Assembly: GCA_039602395.1 (NCBI GenBank)
Contig: JBCNJP010000003.1
Coordinates: 29,209,081-29,273,080, forward strand
Origin: Deinandra increscens subsp. villosa
Taxonomy: Eukaryota; Streptophyta; Magnoliopsida; Asterales; Asteraceae
Length of the DNA stretch: 64,000 nt
Direction: 5' to 3'
Of the stretch, positions 1 to 12,300 are shown piece after piece. The notes beneath the pieces are model-generated. The model saw nothing but the letters and a program-made list of their open reading frames with translations, was not told where the DNA came from and did no database searches. Made by a program: the position numbers and the translations under genes. How positions within the stretch are numbered: the first letter of the stretch is position 1; every line of letters starts with the position of its first letter.

Positions 1-437
1 CAACTGTCGCACACTTGCTTGATTCAGATTCAGTATCAGTTACACAATCGGTAACCTTATCTGACTCCGAATGTTGAGAAATCTGAACAATGTGTTCCTC
101 ACATTTTATTTTTAGAGTATCCCACAATGTTTTTGATTTCCTACATTTCTTGAATTGACTTAAAACTTCTTTAGGTAGAGCCATATTGATAAATTGAAAT
201 GCCTTTTGGTTTCTTCATAATGCTACCTTTCTTCAAAATCAAAGTCTCTTGGCATCTTAAAATCTCCATTAAAATCAGTTGGATAGTTGTATCCATCCTT
301 AATCGGAATCCACAATTTTATATATGTAGCATCATTATATGCTTTGAAACTTGTTGCCCAACTATGATAATCTTCAAGTTTTAACAATTTGGCACTTTCT
401 GGCTTTGATTAGCAACAAACTCTTGAATATCATTCAT
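1..437 (-). pseudogene. Copia-type gag fragment (element T), decayed
   Basis: Reading the minus strand from 437 downward gives a broken Copia (UBN2-type) gag: LKLEDYHSWATSFKAYNDA, then a segment ending MPRDFDFEER, then MALPKEVLSQFKKCRKSKTLWDTLK. The LEDYHSWATSFKAY and TLWDTL words are typical of the nucleocapsid-forming gag of plant Copia elements. The first ATG (435-437) opens only a short frame, and at least two frameshifts or stops interrupt the protein, so it cannot be made as one product. It continues beyond the window start. Its leader and primer site lie at 438-1083. Lineage is not assigned. Confidence 0.6.
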
Positions 438-440
438 TTT

Positions 441-1069
441 GAAATTGTATAATCGGGTATCAAAAAAATTCGGAGCAAAAATAGAGGCCTTACAACGGAT
501 TTTGGGGGTCAAAATGGACGAAAATGGCCATAAGGCATTGAAAGTGTAGATCTCATCGAGACGGTTATTTTGGCTAGTAATGGGCCCCGTAACTCTAAAC
601 TTAGCTCAAGATACACGGGTATAGTGAAAACTAGTATACAGCCGAATGAACAATTTTTCACTGAATGAAAAGCTTCGCCGGATGATGAAGGAATGAGCAC
701 AACAATCGAATGAAGAACAATAACCGAATTATATGATTCACAGAATGAATTGATACGCCGAATGAAAATTTCAGAAAATGAAATGAACCAGCGAGTGTGA
801 CAGAATGACCAGAAAATGAAGAATTTCAACAGCCGAATAACCAGACAATGACGGTCGAATAAACAACGAATGAACCTAAACTCTCATTTAGTGAACCATT
901 TTTTACCAAAACACACTGATTTCTTTTGAATTTTAAGACAATGGTTCAGCAAAGATGATCTAAATCATATTTAGCACAGTCTGATTAGATTAGATTTTGA
1001 AAACTTTGACTTTTAAAAACTGAAATTTTGAAAAATGCTCCAAACTTGAAAATTTTCACTAAACAAAAT
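441..1069 (-). repeat. Leader of element T with CGAATGA word array
   Basis: No coding frame is seen between the gag start and the primer site. About 590-900 is crowded with the word CGAATGA and one-base variants (GAATGAA, CGAATAA, CAGAATGA). The same word fills the neighbouring element A, so the array belongs to this Copia-type family rather than to the host. Confidence 0.55.
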
Positions 1070-1070
1070 G

Positions 1071-1227
1071 CTTTTATACCACTTGTATTATGCCCTGAGC
1101 AGATCTTGTTCATTGTTTCAAGCTAGGAGAGAGACAAAATCAGTAAATATAAGGTCGAGATTTATTTAACCAAATGAACTAGACACACTACAGACTCACC
1201 GAATGAACACTCAACTGCCAAAAGCAT
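1071..1227 (-). mobile_element. Degenerate primer site and LTR remnant of element T
   Basis: The plus-strand string CTTTTATACCACT (1071-1083) is a worn version of the complement of the initiator-tRNA-Met primer site (CTCTGATACCA). A TG that would be the LTR terminus follows at 1084. The LTR runs to 1227, where element A starts. The rest of the LTR would lie beyond A, in or past the assembly gap. Confidence 0.4.
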
Positions 1228-1653
1228 TATAAAACCATGAACGGATTGTTTCCAGGTCAAATACACAACATATTACAGACGGAAGCTTGTCGGTATTATT
1301 ATTACTGTCAAATGATTACAATACCAAAGGAGTTTACATCATTAAGCTCTGGGAGAGGTCGAGCATGACCTCTCCTCTCTAAGATCAGAGACAAAACAGA
1401 CCTCACTGAATGAAACACTCCTATCAGAATGAACAAACTTAACAAATGAAGAAAATGAACAAGTATTTATACTCCAATTGATTCGCCGAATGAGCCTTGC
1501 CACCGAATGAGTTCATTTGCCGAATGAACTCATTTAATGACAATCATTAGGTACTCATTCGCTGACACCTAATGAGCCTTAAGCCTCTTCATTTATTGTG
1601 CAATTTGTTTGTCTGTTCAGCAGTAACAACCACACTAGAAACTTGCATTAACA
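1228..1653 (-). repeat. 3' LTR of element A
   Basis: Matches 3168-3604 along its length, including the stretch around the ATTACAGACGGAAGCTTGTC word and the shared end CTTGCATTAACA. Its terminal TG has become TA (1228-1229). A segment with extra CATTCG words present in the 5' LTR is missing here, making it about 11 bp shorter. Confidence 0.75.
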
Positions 1654-3154
1654 AACTCCCCCTTGGATGTTTGTTGAATGCTGATCTTGATTCATCTAAC
1701 AATCTTCAGTCAATCTGTTGCAGACGCCTTATCTTCAGCAAACTTCCATTGGACCGAACTTGAGGCATGCAAAACACCGTTCACAATCGTGTGCAATCAC
1801 CATGACCAATAAAGTTCCCCCTAACTTCAAGCACCCCCGCATTCCTCTGACCGGCATATGGGTTCACTTTTATTTGTCGTTCCGTGATCCTAAAGACATC
1901 ACGAACATCACTGCACGGATAACAATTTCCAATATTCATAAAATTGTAACACGCTCTGATCTTTATGAAAACCAACACGACCAGAATCTTCAATCACAAA
2001 AATTCCCCCTCAGAGTTAAATCCATCCCAATATATCAGCAGTCAAAGAATATTACATCAACTTTATGACTCAAGGAAGTATTAGGCATATGACTGAGAGA
2101 TCCAATCCATAACTAAAAAACTTTGAGATATCGGTTCGCACGAACATCAGAATACACCACATTTCCATGAAGATCACAAATACCGTCACCCCTTAATTGA
2201 TTGCTTTTCATTGAATATTCACTTTTTCAACAAAAATAAAAATTTGAAGTTTTAGGGCCCTCGTTTTCTCCCTAAACAAGTGAACTATTCAATCTTCTTG
2301 AACGATTTCACTAGCATCATAATCTTGGAAAATTCACTGTCTCGTATGCCCCCCCCCCCCCCCCCGATACAGGAAACCAAGTATCTAGACTCTGAAATTA
2401 ATTCAATTGAAAGCAAAATCGTCAAGGAATCACACTTGAATTGTGGTGGAACATGCATCCTTAGTAATCACAATACATCTTTTGAATCAATGTTCCTCAT
2501 CAAAAACCTTGATTACCCCACAATTTTTTATTTTTCTTTAATCTTCAGAACATATTTGTACGCTGCCCATAATCCCGAATCAAGGAAAAATCCAGTAACT
2601 GATATAAAATTTTTGAAAACCCCAAATCATCTCGTCTGAGTTATAATCAACACCCTGAATTGAGAAATTGCTGCTGATGCGTACGAACCACCCAATAAGA
2701 GAATCATCCACCGAATGAGCAGAAAATGAAGTTCACCGAATGAACTCATTGGGTGAAAAATTAAAATCCCGAATGAGGGAACGAATGAAGCAACTGGAGA
2801 ATGAACTCATTCTGCGGATGAGATCATTCGATGCTGATGAAATTTCATTCGTTGGAACATATCTTATTCAGTGAAGATGGGTTTGAAGATTGCCTGCCGA
2901 ATGAGCATCCACTTCATTCGACCCATTGAAGATTGCCTGCCAAATAAAAAACAATTTTTATTCGGCCACATGAAGACACATTTCTGAATGAACACAATTC
3001 TCATTCGGTGGCTTGAATATTCATTTGGTGTCTCACCGAATGAGATATACTGGTGCATAACTTTGTCCCGATTCATTGTTTTGACGAGTTTCTTGCACCA
3101 TTCTCTTTTGTTTAACGTTCATAATCATATAATGAGCCAAAATTAAACCAACGA

Positions 3155-3166
3155 CTCTGATACCAG
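3155..3166 (-). other. Primer binding site of element A (initiator tRNA-Met)
   Basis: The minus strand reads CTGGTATCAGAG one base after the LTR end at 3168. This is the core of the primer site complementary to the 3' end of plant initiator tRNA-Met, used by most Copia elements. Confidence 0.8.
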
Positions 3167-3167
3167 T

Positions 3168-3604
3168 TGTAAAACCGTGAACGGATCGTTTTCGGGTCAA
3201 ATGCACAACATATTACAGACGGAAGCTTGTCGATATTATTATTAGTGTCGAATGATTACAATACTGAAGGAGTTTACATCGTTAAGCTCTGGGAGAGGTC
3301 AAGCATGACCTCTCCCCTCTAAGATCAGAGACAGAACATACCTCACCGAATGAAGCACTCCTCTCAGAATGAACAAACTTAACAAATGAAGGAAATGAAC
3401 AAGTATTTATACTCCAACTGATTCGCCGAATGAGCCTTTCCACCGAATGAGTTCATTCGTCGAATGAACTCATTCGGCACTCATTCGATGATACTCATTA
3501 GGTACTCATTCGCTGACACCTAATGAGCCTTCAGTCTCTTCATTTGTTGTGCAATCTATCTGTCTGTTCAACAGTACCAGTCACACCATAAACTTGCATT
3601 AACA
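3168..3604 (-). repeat. 5' LTR of element A
   Basis: A 437-bp direct repeat of 1228-1653 bounded by TGTAAAACC and TTAACA. It contains a 35-bp near-perfect palindrome at 3443-3477 built from CGAATGA and its complement. The known sequence stops exactly at the LTR end because the assembly gap begins at the next base, so the target duplication cannot be checked. Confidence 0.75.
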
Positions 3605-4104
3605 NNNNNNNNNNNNNNNNNNNNNNNNNNNNNNNNNNNNNNNNNNNNNNNNNNNNNNNNNNNNNNNNNNNNNNNNNNNNNNNNNNNNNNNNNNNNNNNN
3701 NNNNNNNNNNNNNNNNNNNNNNNNNNNNNNNNNNNNNNNNNNNNNNNNNNNNNNNNNNNNNNNNNNNNNNNNNNNNNNNNNNNNNNNNNNNNNNNNNNNN
3801 NNNNNNNNNNNNNNNNNNNNNNNNNNNNNNNNNNNNNNNNNNNNNNNNNNNNNNNNNNNNNNNNNNNNNNNNNNNNNNNNNNNNNNNNNNNNNNNNNNNN
3901 NNNNNNNNNNNNNNNNNNNNNNNNNNNNNNNNNNNNNNNNNNNNNNNNNNNNNNNNNNNNNNNNNNNNNNNNNNNNNNNNNNNNNNNNNNNNNNNNNNNN
4001 NNNNNNNNNNNNNNNNNNNNNNNNNNNNNNNNNNNNNNNNNNNNNNNNNNNNNNNNNNNNNNNNNNNNNNNNNNNNNNNNNNNNNNNNNNNNNNNNNNNN
4101 NNNN
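3605..4104. other. Assembly gap (500 N)
   Basis: Exactly 500 unresolved bases, a common placeholder length for a gap of unknown size. It removes the outer flank of element A and the C-terminal part of the antisense ORF of element X. Confidence 0.99.
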
Positions 4105-4628
4105 ACAAAGAAGAACCTCCCCTTCCATTCTTCATGGTATGAAGCCCGAGGAATCATCCGAGTACCCTTGTTTAGAGCCTTGAACAAGTATCGGTTGCTG
4201 CCATGGGACTTCAGTTCATAGCCCAGGGACAGCTCGGGCAACCCAACCAGGGAATCAAACTCCCTGTTCAGGCGGTCAAGGGTACCCAAAATTCTCCATG
4301 CAATAGGAAGAGTTTGGGCGTAGGCAAGGCCGATAGCTTCGAAGAATTCAGCCACTAACCTAGTGAAAGGATATGAAAGCCCCATGGAGAAAGGAGTGAA
4401 AGGAAAGCAGACCCAGGTTGCGGAACAGAAATCCGACCTAAGTCTCCTGTCAAAGGGCATAACCTCGGCACCATCAGGAAGAAGATCGTACGCCAACAAA
4501 CAGGTAATGTCGGCGTCGGAGAAGCTGCAGGTTTCCGTTTCCGGAGCTTGCAGATACTTCTGATCGAGGAAATCCTCGATCCCGGTCTGTATGGCCGCCG
4601 TTTCCGACCGGATTTTCTTACGAGTCAT
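4105..4628 (-). CDS. Antisense ORF of Tat-like element X, N-terminal part (putative gypsy-type transposon domain)
   Basis: A minus-strand ORF starting MTRKKIRSETAAIQ and running into the gap, about 174 residues visible. The SYPFTRLVAEFFEAIGLAYA segment followed by a WRILGTLDRLNREF helix, and the EEWKGRFFF stretch, resemble the putative gypsy-type transposon domain (Pfam PF04195) found in antisense ORFs between pol and the 3' LTR of Tat-lineage Ty3/gypsy elements. The 3' LTR of X lies 300 bp to the right in the opposite sense, which is the expected layout. A TATA-like TTTAAAT on the minus strand (4761-4767) lies about 135 bp upstream of the ATG. The function of these ORFs is unknown. The family call is by recollection of the pattern. 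Confidence 0.6.
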
Positions 4629-4926
4629 GGCAACGTAAGAAGAAAAGAAAGAAATCAGGGGAAAAATTACCTGATCGGAAAGGATTGAAGGCCGGAGGTG
4701 TTGATGTAAAGCTTTGCTCTCGAAAAAACTGATGTGAGAAAAAAGAAAGGTTAATGGCGCATTTAAAGGAGGGTAGAAGTTGCAGAGGTGATGGGAAGTT
4801 ACCCTCGACGTGGCATCGTGGATGCTAAATCAACGGACATGATCGAAATAGGCGTGGATTAGACCACAATTTGAAATTTTCACAGCTGTAATCTCTATCT
4901 ACAACTTGTGAAAATTTGGGGGCAAT
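4629..4926 (+). other. Spacer between the antisense ORF and 3' LTR of element X, with polypurine tract
   Basis: No ORF. The last bases (about 4911-4924, AAAATTTGGGGGCAA) form the polypurine tract that primes plus-strand DNA synthesis, directly followed by the TG of the LTR at 4927. Element Z has the same layout at 13828-13842. Confidence 0.65.
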
Positions 4927-5832
4927 TGTTATACCCTAAATCTTCGGCTAGTAATCTAGGGTACATGTATAGACCAGGGGCAGGTATGACTCAGGAATCG
5001 TATGACCCTGAATTTGGCAGGTAATGATCGGTGACCCTGAATGTGTCCATAGTAAAGTGATGACCCAGGATGTCGACTTTATTCAGGGGAGTTTACATTC
5101 ATTTTATTCTATATTAATATGATCTAAAATGTGCATAATCCAGGGTTACCCTTATTTTATAGATGACCCAGCATGTGGAAATGACCCTGCATGCTAGGGC
5201 ATTGTTACTAACGGTTTGTGTGTCTATATCTGATCAAGGACAGGTTGACGAAGTCTACTAACGGTCGAATAAAACAAGCTAAAGACTTATTTCGCACGTG
5301 GTCAAAGTCAGTTAGCTGGAAACTCGGTCAACCAACTGAAAGAGACGTTGAAGAGGAGATCCCTGGAATATCGGACAAGTTGTTGAAGATCTAGGAGTAT
5401 ATATAGGACACTTAGACTTAGTTTTCAGCTCATTCGAGCTTTACTCATTGTATTCTCGTACTTTATTCTCTGCATACTCACTGTACTGAAACGTTTACGT
5501 GATCAATAAATTGGTAGCGTGTGTTATCGCTACCCGGGGTTTTTATGTCGGCGGCGCCTTAGAGACATCTAAGGGCTAAGGGCTTTTCCCTAGTAAAATT
5601 CTCGGTGTTCCTACTTGCATTCAAGGCTTCATTTGTGTTATTAGCTTTCTTAATCGATTTCGCAAGTAAACTTACATTTTTACCCAGGATTTTGTTTTTT
5701 GTCCCTGGAATCTAGTTGTTGTCCCAGGATTTTTACAAACAGTTTTCGTATCTTAATCCTAGGCATCAAACCTCACAATCTTATTTGGTTCAAGTTTTAC
5801 TAAATTTGCTTAAGTAATTTTTAGCCAAAACA
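4927..5832 (+). repeat. 3' LTR of Tat-like element X
   Basis: A 906-bp LTR beginning TGTTATACCC after a polypurine tract and ending AAAACA. A TATA box (TATATATA, 5398-5405) marks the likely promoter of the R region. The interior repeats CCCTGAATG/CCCAGGAT-type words. No second copy is in the window, so the 5' half of X is missing or in the gap. The next element, Z, is inserted exactly at this LTR's right edge. Confidence 0.65.
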
Positions 5833-5836
5833 CCAA

Positions 5837-6675
5837 TGTTAGGGCTGATAATCCGGGATCCTGGCTGGAAGCTCAAATGGTTCAATATCCTTACACAAGT
5901 TCAGGATCCTGGCAGGTTCGAGCATCCTGAATTACAGTTATCAACTAACCCGTTTGTTTTTCCCATGTGTCTTATTAATTGCAGGGTCAAAGAAACGTGT
6001 AGACAAGCCTAAAAACTCGGACAAATGATATAGAACGTGGACTAAGTGGTCCAGAACGTTCATATTGGCTCAGTTGGGAGAATCCCTAAAATATAGGACA
6101 GTTGGTTATATTATTTCAGGATGCTCGCCAGAAGCTCAAAGGATCCTGAACTACAGTTATCGACTAACCGTTACAATTGTCCACGTGTCTTAATTGATTG
6201 CAAGTATTAAGGGACGTGTAAATGATGGCTAAAGACTCGGTCAAGGCTTTATGGGACGTGTTGTAACTGACTCCAACGTTCACAAAGACTTGAAGACTCA
6301 ATCCCTAGTTTTTAGCCTAGTTAGTTAATGCATTTTTGACTATTTAAACGAGCTCTAGGTCATTCATTCAGGGGGACACACACACAACACACGATACTCG
6401 CTATCAAAACTCTCTGTAACACTTAGAATACGAGCTCATTTCACTTGTATCAAATACTTTCATCATATAAAAGTTTTAGGAGGCAGGTACTTTGAACCGG
6501 CCCCCGAGGTTTTTTGCTAGGCTCCTTGAGGATACTCAAGGATTCCTGGATTTTCCCTCGTTACATCCTCGTGTCAATCTCCAAACTTACATTTTCATCT
6601 TTATTTACATCAAACACGCTACCTCACATACAAAGTTTGATCAACTAATTGCTTAGGCAGTTTTTGACCAAAACA
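5837..6675 (+). repeat. 5' LTR of element Z
   Basis: Starts TGTTAGGGCTGATAATCC and ends GACCAAAACA. A TATTTAAA motif (6341-6348) is the likely TATA box, about 30 bp before the GTCATTCATTCAGGGGG area where transcription would start. It differs from the 3' LTR at only about five positions (for example GGCTGG/GGCCGG near 5870). Confidence 0.9.
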
Positions 6676-6678
6676 ATT

Positions 6679-6696
6679 TGGCGCCCACCGTGGGGC
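6679..6696 (+). other. Primer binding site of element Z
   Basis: TGGCGCCCACCGTGGGGC lies three bases after the LTR end. It begins with the TGGCGCC common to gypsy primer sites in plants. The tRNA species was not assigned because a comparison with tRNA 3' ends would be needed. Confidence 0.65.
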
Positions 6697-6755
6697 AAAC
6701 GGTGTTTGAATTCAGCTAAGAGCCTTGATCTTCTTCCCATAATCGATTCTTGAAA

Positions 6756-9285
6756 ATGTCGAGCCAACAAAAGATTACTTCGAAATCTGTTTCATCCACT
6801 AAACCGGCTGTCGACACTGGTCTCCCCCCAATGATGAAGAAAGTGACCGGCGCCGACGCTAAAAGAGTGGAATATCCTACTTTTCAGGGATCTCAAGGTA
6901 CGTCCACTGACTCTGCTATTTCTAATAATGATCTCTATGTTTTGATCAGGCAAATGAAGTCTCATGTGGATGAGCAAGCCAAAACCAACGAGAAAATGAT
7001 GAAGGAGATCATGGAATTGAAGAAGTCAAAGAAACCAGTAGAGGAAATTAGCCCTTTGATGCCAAGATCATTCGGGTTCGACTCTCCGGAAATATCGGAG
7101 CAGCCGAAACAGAAAGCAAATCCCTCTACTGCTCCAAAGTCAGGTATTGCAACAACTACTACTGCAGGATTCTCAGGCTCTCAGCATCAGAAGGCTTCCA
7201 GGGTGATAGATCTGGAATACTCTGGGTTCTACTCCGAGCAGCCCCCAGAATCTTACTACAATGGATATGGAAGTCAGCAGCCGCCGAGATGCTCGAGTCA
7301 GCAACCAGCCGGGTTTTTAAGCCATCGAGTACCACCAGTCTCGACACAACAACCTATATCTCAACCACAGCGGTTTGTGACGACAAACCTTCATGAGCCT
7401 TGGAGTCAGCAGTCAGCAGCACCTACTACTCAGATGCTACAAGGATCTTCATCTCAGCCATTCCAACAATATCGGAGCCGCTTCCGAGCTGCTCAGAATC
7501 CTCAAGGATCCTTATTTTCCTATCCTACTGTCTCTGCAGGCACAATCCCAGGATGCAGGTATCAACCCCATCATCGCTAGGGAACTTCAGAGGTTAAAGG
7601 ACATGATCTCAAGTGTTCCTGGTGTTATTCGCCCGATTCCTGAAGTGCCAGCGGGCAGCCACAGAATTTCTAGATTTGCATGGCCCATTTGTGACGTAGA
7701 GATACCAAAAAGATTTCAGACCCCCAACATGAAAATCTACGATGGGACCACAGATCCTGAGGAGCACGTGGCACAATACAGAGAAAGGATGGAAATTAAC
7801 CCCATTCCTGCAAACATCAAAGAAGCTTGCTTATGCAAGGGATTTGGTTCAACATTAACAGGACCAGCCTTGAAATGGCTGCTCAGTATCCCTCCTAATA
7901 CTATTACTTCTTTTCCCCATTTGGTTAACTTGTTTAATAACCAGTTTTCTTGCAGCAGGAGCTTTGAGAAGCTCACTGGCGATTTGTACAGAATAGTTCA
8001 GAAGCCTAATGAATCCCTGAGGGATTATGTGGCCAGATTCGGTCGAGAAGCTCTAGATATCCCCAACCTGGATATGGCTGCAGCCGTGGAAGCATTCAAA
8101 ATGGGGATCAGAGGAGATTCCCGCTTTTATGATGATTTGGTTATGACTCCTTGCAGGAACCTTGATGAAGTCAGAACAAGGGCATTAAGGTTCATCAGGC
8201 TAGAGGATGATAAGAAGATCCAAAAAAGAGGTGACGAACCATCAGGAAGAAGGACAGATTCTCCCGGAAAACAACAACGAAACAAACCCTATTATCGAAA
8301 CGATAATCCTAGGGTTAACGAAGTTGAAGAAGAGGACGACGAAGAAAACCTCCCAAAGGTATCTGATTATTGCTTTTCAACTGACATGGGTGGTTTGTTA
8401 TGTGCCTTGCAGGATCTAGGTGATAAAGCCAGATGGCCAAGAAAATCAGAGAAACAAAGATCATGGAAAGATAAGTCTAAATGGTGTGCCTACCATGAAG
8501 ACTTTGGGCACTTAACAGATGATTGCATAGCCCTTCGAAAAGAGATCAGTTACCTGCTCAGCAAGGGGCATCTCAAAGAACTATTCGGCAGAAAGAAAAG
8601 TAAAACTCAGGAAGCTCTCGAGCAGCCCAAAAGAGCTCAGTCGCCACCAGCAGATGCTAAAGTAATCAACTTCATCTCGGGAGGATCCGACATATGCGGA
8701 ACTTCTTTCTCATCGGCAAAGAGGCATGCTAAGGAGGCCAAGATGGATCAAGGCAGTCGCCCAAAGAAGAACGCAATATTGACTGAAGACAGAGTCATCT
8801 CTTTCGACGAAACTGATAAGCTGGACATCCAGGATCCTCACCACGACAGTCTGGTAATTACGTTATGTATTGCTAACCATTATGTTCGCAGGATCCTGAT
8901 AGACAACGGCAGTTCAGTCAACATCATTCAATCGGACGTGCTTAAAAAGATGAGCATTCCAGAAGAAGAAATAATTCCAAGATCCTCGGTATTAGTAGGA
9001 TTCAGTGGAGAAACCAAGCATACGGTTGGAGACATCAGACTTCCCGTCTACATTGAAGGAGTCAACTCCATGCAGAAATTCTGCGTTATTGACTCTCTTC
9101 CTTGTTGCAACGTAATCTTGGGAAGGCCATGGATCCATGACATGAAAGCGGTCCCATCTACCTATCATCAATGTGTGAAGCTTCCCACACCTTGGGGAGT
9201 TGTAAGGATACTAAGTGATCAACAAGAAGCCAAATACTGCTATACTTCTGCCATGAAGAATACCATCAAGTCCAAGCCAGCATAG
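6756..9285 (+). CDS. Gag-protease of element Z (one frameshift, terminates at a readthrough-type TAG)
   Basis: The ATG at 6756 (MSSQQKITSKSV) opens a Gln/Ser/Pro-rich N-terminal region. Near 7540 the frame must shift by one to continue into ARELQRLKDMISSVPGV and the capsid-type gag domain (MKIYDGTTDPEEHVAQYRE to about 8200). A zinc-knuckle-like CAYHEDFGHLTDDC follows at about 8482-8523. The aspartic protease motif ILIDNGSSVNII is at about 8893-8928. The frame ends with TAG at 9283-9285, followed by CAATTA, and stays open on the same frame into pol. The frameshift could be a mutation, a sequencing indel, or removal of a cryptic intron ending at a CTGCAG near 7541. Only the downstream frame was followed with confidence. 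Confidence 0.8.
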
Positions 9286-9315
9286 CAATTAGAGAAACCA
9301 GCACGAAGAATTCAG

Positions 9316-12300
9316 ATGACAAAGGAACTGGAAATCAAGGAAGTCCAACTTAATCCTGAAGATCCTGAAATCAAAGTGCTGGTAGGAACCAATATCCCTG
9401 AAGATACTGAGGAGCAGCTCGTGAACCTGTTGAAATCCAGAATCACAACATTTGCATGGAAACATGAAGACATGACAGGTATATCTAAAGATATTATTAC
9501 TCATAAACTTGGTATAGATGAATCTTTCAGGCCAATACATCAAAAAAGAAGAAAGTTTGCTCCTGAGAGAAACGTCATAATCCAAGAAGAAGTTGACAGG
9601 CTGCTCAAGTCAAAAATGATTAGGGAAGTTAAATATCCTCGATGGCTGGCTAATGTGGTGGTAGTCCATAAGAAAAACGGTAAGTGGAGGGTATGTGTAG
9701 ACTACACAGACCTAAACAAGGCTTGTCCAAAAGACCCGTTCCCTCTACCACACATTGACTCTATGGTGGATGCAACTGCTGGGCATGAAATGCTAACTTT
9801 TATGGATGCATCTTCGGGCTTTCAACAAATTCAAATGGAACCATCGGATCAGGAAGACACAGCCTTCATGACACCCACAGGTATTTATTGTTATATTGCA
9901 ATGCCTTTTGGTTTACGAAATGCAGGTGCCACATACCAAAGGCTAGTCAACATGATGTTTAAAGACAAACTGGGGGACACCATGGAGGTATACATAGATG
10001 ATATGGTGGTGAAATCGAAAAAAGCAAAGGATCATCCTAGAGATCTTGAAGCTGCTTTTGATATATTGGACCAGTTCAATATGAAATTAAATCCTTCCAA
10101 GTGCCATTTTGGAGTAAGGGCCGGCAAGTTCCTGGGCTTCATGGTTACTGAAAGAGGAATAGAGGCCAGCCCTGAGCAGATCCAAGCAATCATAAATTTG
10201 AAATCTCCAACGAATGTCAAGGAAGTTCAAAGATTAACTGGAAGAGTGGCAGCACTTAACAGATTCATATCAAGATCATCAGAGAAGAGCAAAGAATTTT
10301 ATGACATATTGAAGAAGAACAAAAAGTTCGAATGGGGTGAAAAGCATGAAGCAGCTCTGAGCTCTTTGAAAGAATATTTGTCATCTGCTCCGCTTCTAAT
10401 GCAACCGGTCAAGGGCGAACCATTATCTCTCTACCTAGCAGTTTCAGGCAGCTCAGTAAGCGCTGTACTCGTGAAAGATCATGAGGGACAACAGCATCCG
10501 GTATACTATGTAAGCAAAACATTACTAGACGCCGAAACTAGGTATTCTTATTTAGAAATATTGATTTTAGCTCTCGTAATGGCTTCTCAAAAATTAAGAC
10601 ATTACTTTGAAACCCATGTTATTTATGTAAAAACTAACTATCCTATTAAGTGTGTCTTAAGAAAGCCAGAAATGTCCGGAAGAATGGCGAAATGGGCGGT
10701 TAAATTAAGTGCCTATGAAATCATATATGAACCAAGAACAGCAATCAAGTCACAAGCACTTGCAGATTTTGTGGCTGATTTCAGCAGCGACATACTGCCA
10801 GAGGTTGAACTTGAGGTCAAGCAGCTCGAAGAAGCTTCAGGCAGTTGGATCTTGTACACGGACGGAGCATCTAACGTTAGAGGAACAGGATTGGGTGCAC
10901 TACTGAAATCGCCACAGGGGGACATTATTCCTCTATCTATCCATTGTGAATTTAAGGCTACTAATAATGAAGCCGAATATGAAGCTTTAATTGCAGGATT
11001 ACAACTCGCTAAAGATATGGGTATCCAACACATTCAAGTTTTTATTGATTCTTTGTTATTAACTAACCAGTTTAATGGATCCTATGCAGTGAAAGGCGAA
11101 AGGTTAACCAAATATCTAGACCTCGTAAAACAATTAGCATTATCTTTTGAAAATTGCAGCATATCACAGGTACCTAGAGAAGAAAACGCAGAAGCTGATG
11201 CTTTGGAAAATTTAGCATCATCACTAAGGATCCCAGAAGGTGTTAAGATTCCCATAACTCACATCCTGACACCAGCAATCGAAGAACAGGAAGTTAATGA
11301 CATCACAGCAGATAAAGATCCGGATATGGTAGATTCTCAGGATCCTCAGAAATCCTGGACAGACCCTATCAGAAGATTTATCCAAGAAGGAGAATTCCCC
11401 AAAAACGAGAATCCCAGGCTCTTTCGAACAAAGGTAATCCCATATTCTATAATAAATGGTATCTTATACAAGAAATCTCTTGCAGGACCATACTTGAGAT
11501 GCCTCGAGCAGCCTGAGGCACTTGCAGTACTCCAGGATATTCACGAAGGTGATTGTGGCAACCACACTGGGGGCAGATCACTATTTTCTAAAGTATTGAG
11601 AACAGGATACTACTGGCCTACTATGAAGAAGGATGCAATGGCCTTCGTTCAGAAGTGTGATGCATGCCAGCGGCACGGCAACATCCTTCATCAGCCTGCC
11701 GAGCCGCTCCATTCGATATCATCTCCATGGCCGTTCATGAAGTGGGGCATGGATATAGTTGGTAAGCTGCCTGTAGCACCTGGAGGAAAAGTCTTCATGT
11801 TGGCCATGACGGACTACTTTTCTAAATGGATTGAAGCCGAAGCCTTTGTTCAAGTTAGAGAAAAAGAAGTGTTTTCCTTCATTAAAAGGAATGTTCTTAC
11901 AAGATTTGGAATCCCATCAGAAATAGTGTGCGACAATGGATCTCAATTTATAGGTAAAAGGACGACCAGTTTTTGTGAAGCATGGGGCATCAAGATGGTA
12001 ACTTTGACTCCCATACACCCACAAGCTAATGGCCAAGCAGAATCAAGCAATAAAATCATCATCAATAATCTCAAGAAGAAGCTAGGAGACAAGAAAGGGA
12101 AGTGGGCTGAAGAGCTACCTTTTGTATTATGGGCAGACAGAACGACCTCCAAAAATGCTACTGGTCGAACACCATTTTCCTTAGTATTTGGATCTGAAGC
12201 TGTAATACCTACTGAAATGGTGATGCCAACTGCAAGAACGAGCTGCCGGAATTTTGAAAAAAATAAGCAAGAGCTCCTTGAAGATCTTGAAGCAGTCGAT

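Larger units (their letters stand above)
1228..3604 (-). mobile_element. Non-autonomous LTR retrotransposon A (about 2.4 kb)
   Basis: Two direct repeats, 1228-1653 (3' LTR) and 3168-3604 (5' LTR), flank about 1.5 kb without gag or pol. The 5' LTR begins TGTAAAACC and is preceded by CTCTGATACCAG (3155-3166), the complement of the initiator-tRNA-Met primer site, so the element reads on the minus strand. The 3' LTR abuts a pyrimidine tract (1654-1666) that is a purine tract on the sense strand. LTR divergence is clearly higher than in Z, M or N, so A is older. A poly-C run lies at about 2348-2365. Size and lack of coding fit a TRIM/short LARD-like derivative mobilised by a Copia relative. Confidence 0.7.

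Noticed and set aside
2280..2639. 119-codon ORF through the poly-C run in element A
   Set aside because: The frame includes a run of proline codons from the homopolymer, lies antisense to the element and shows no motif.
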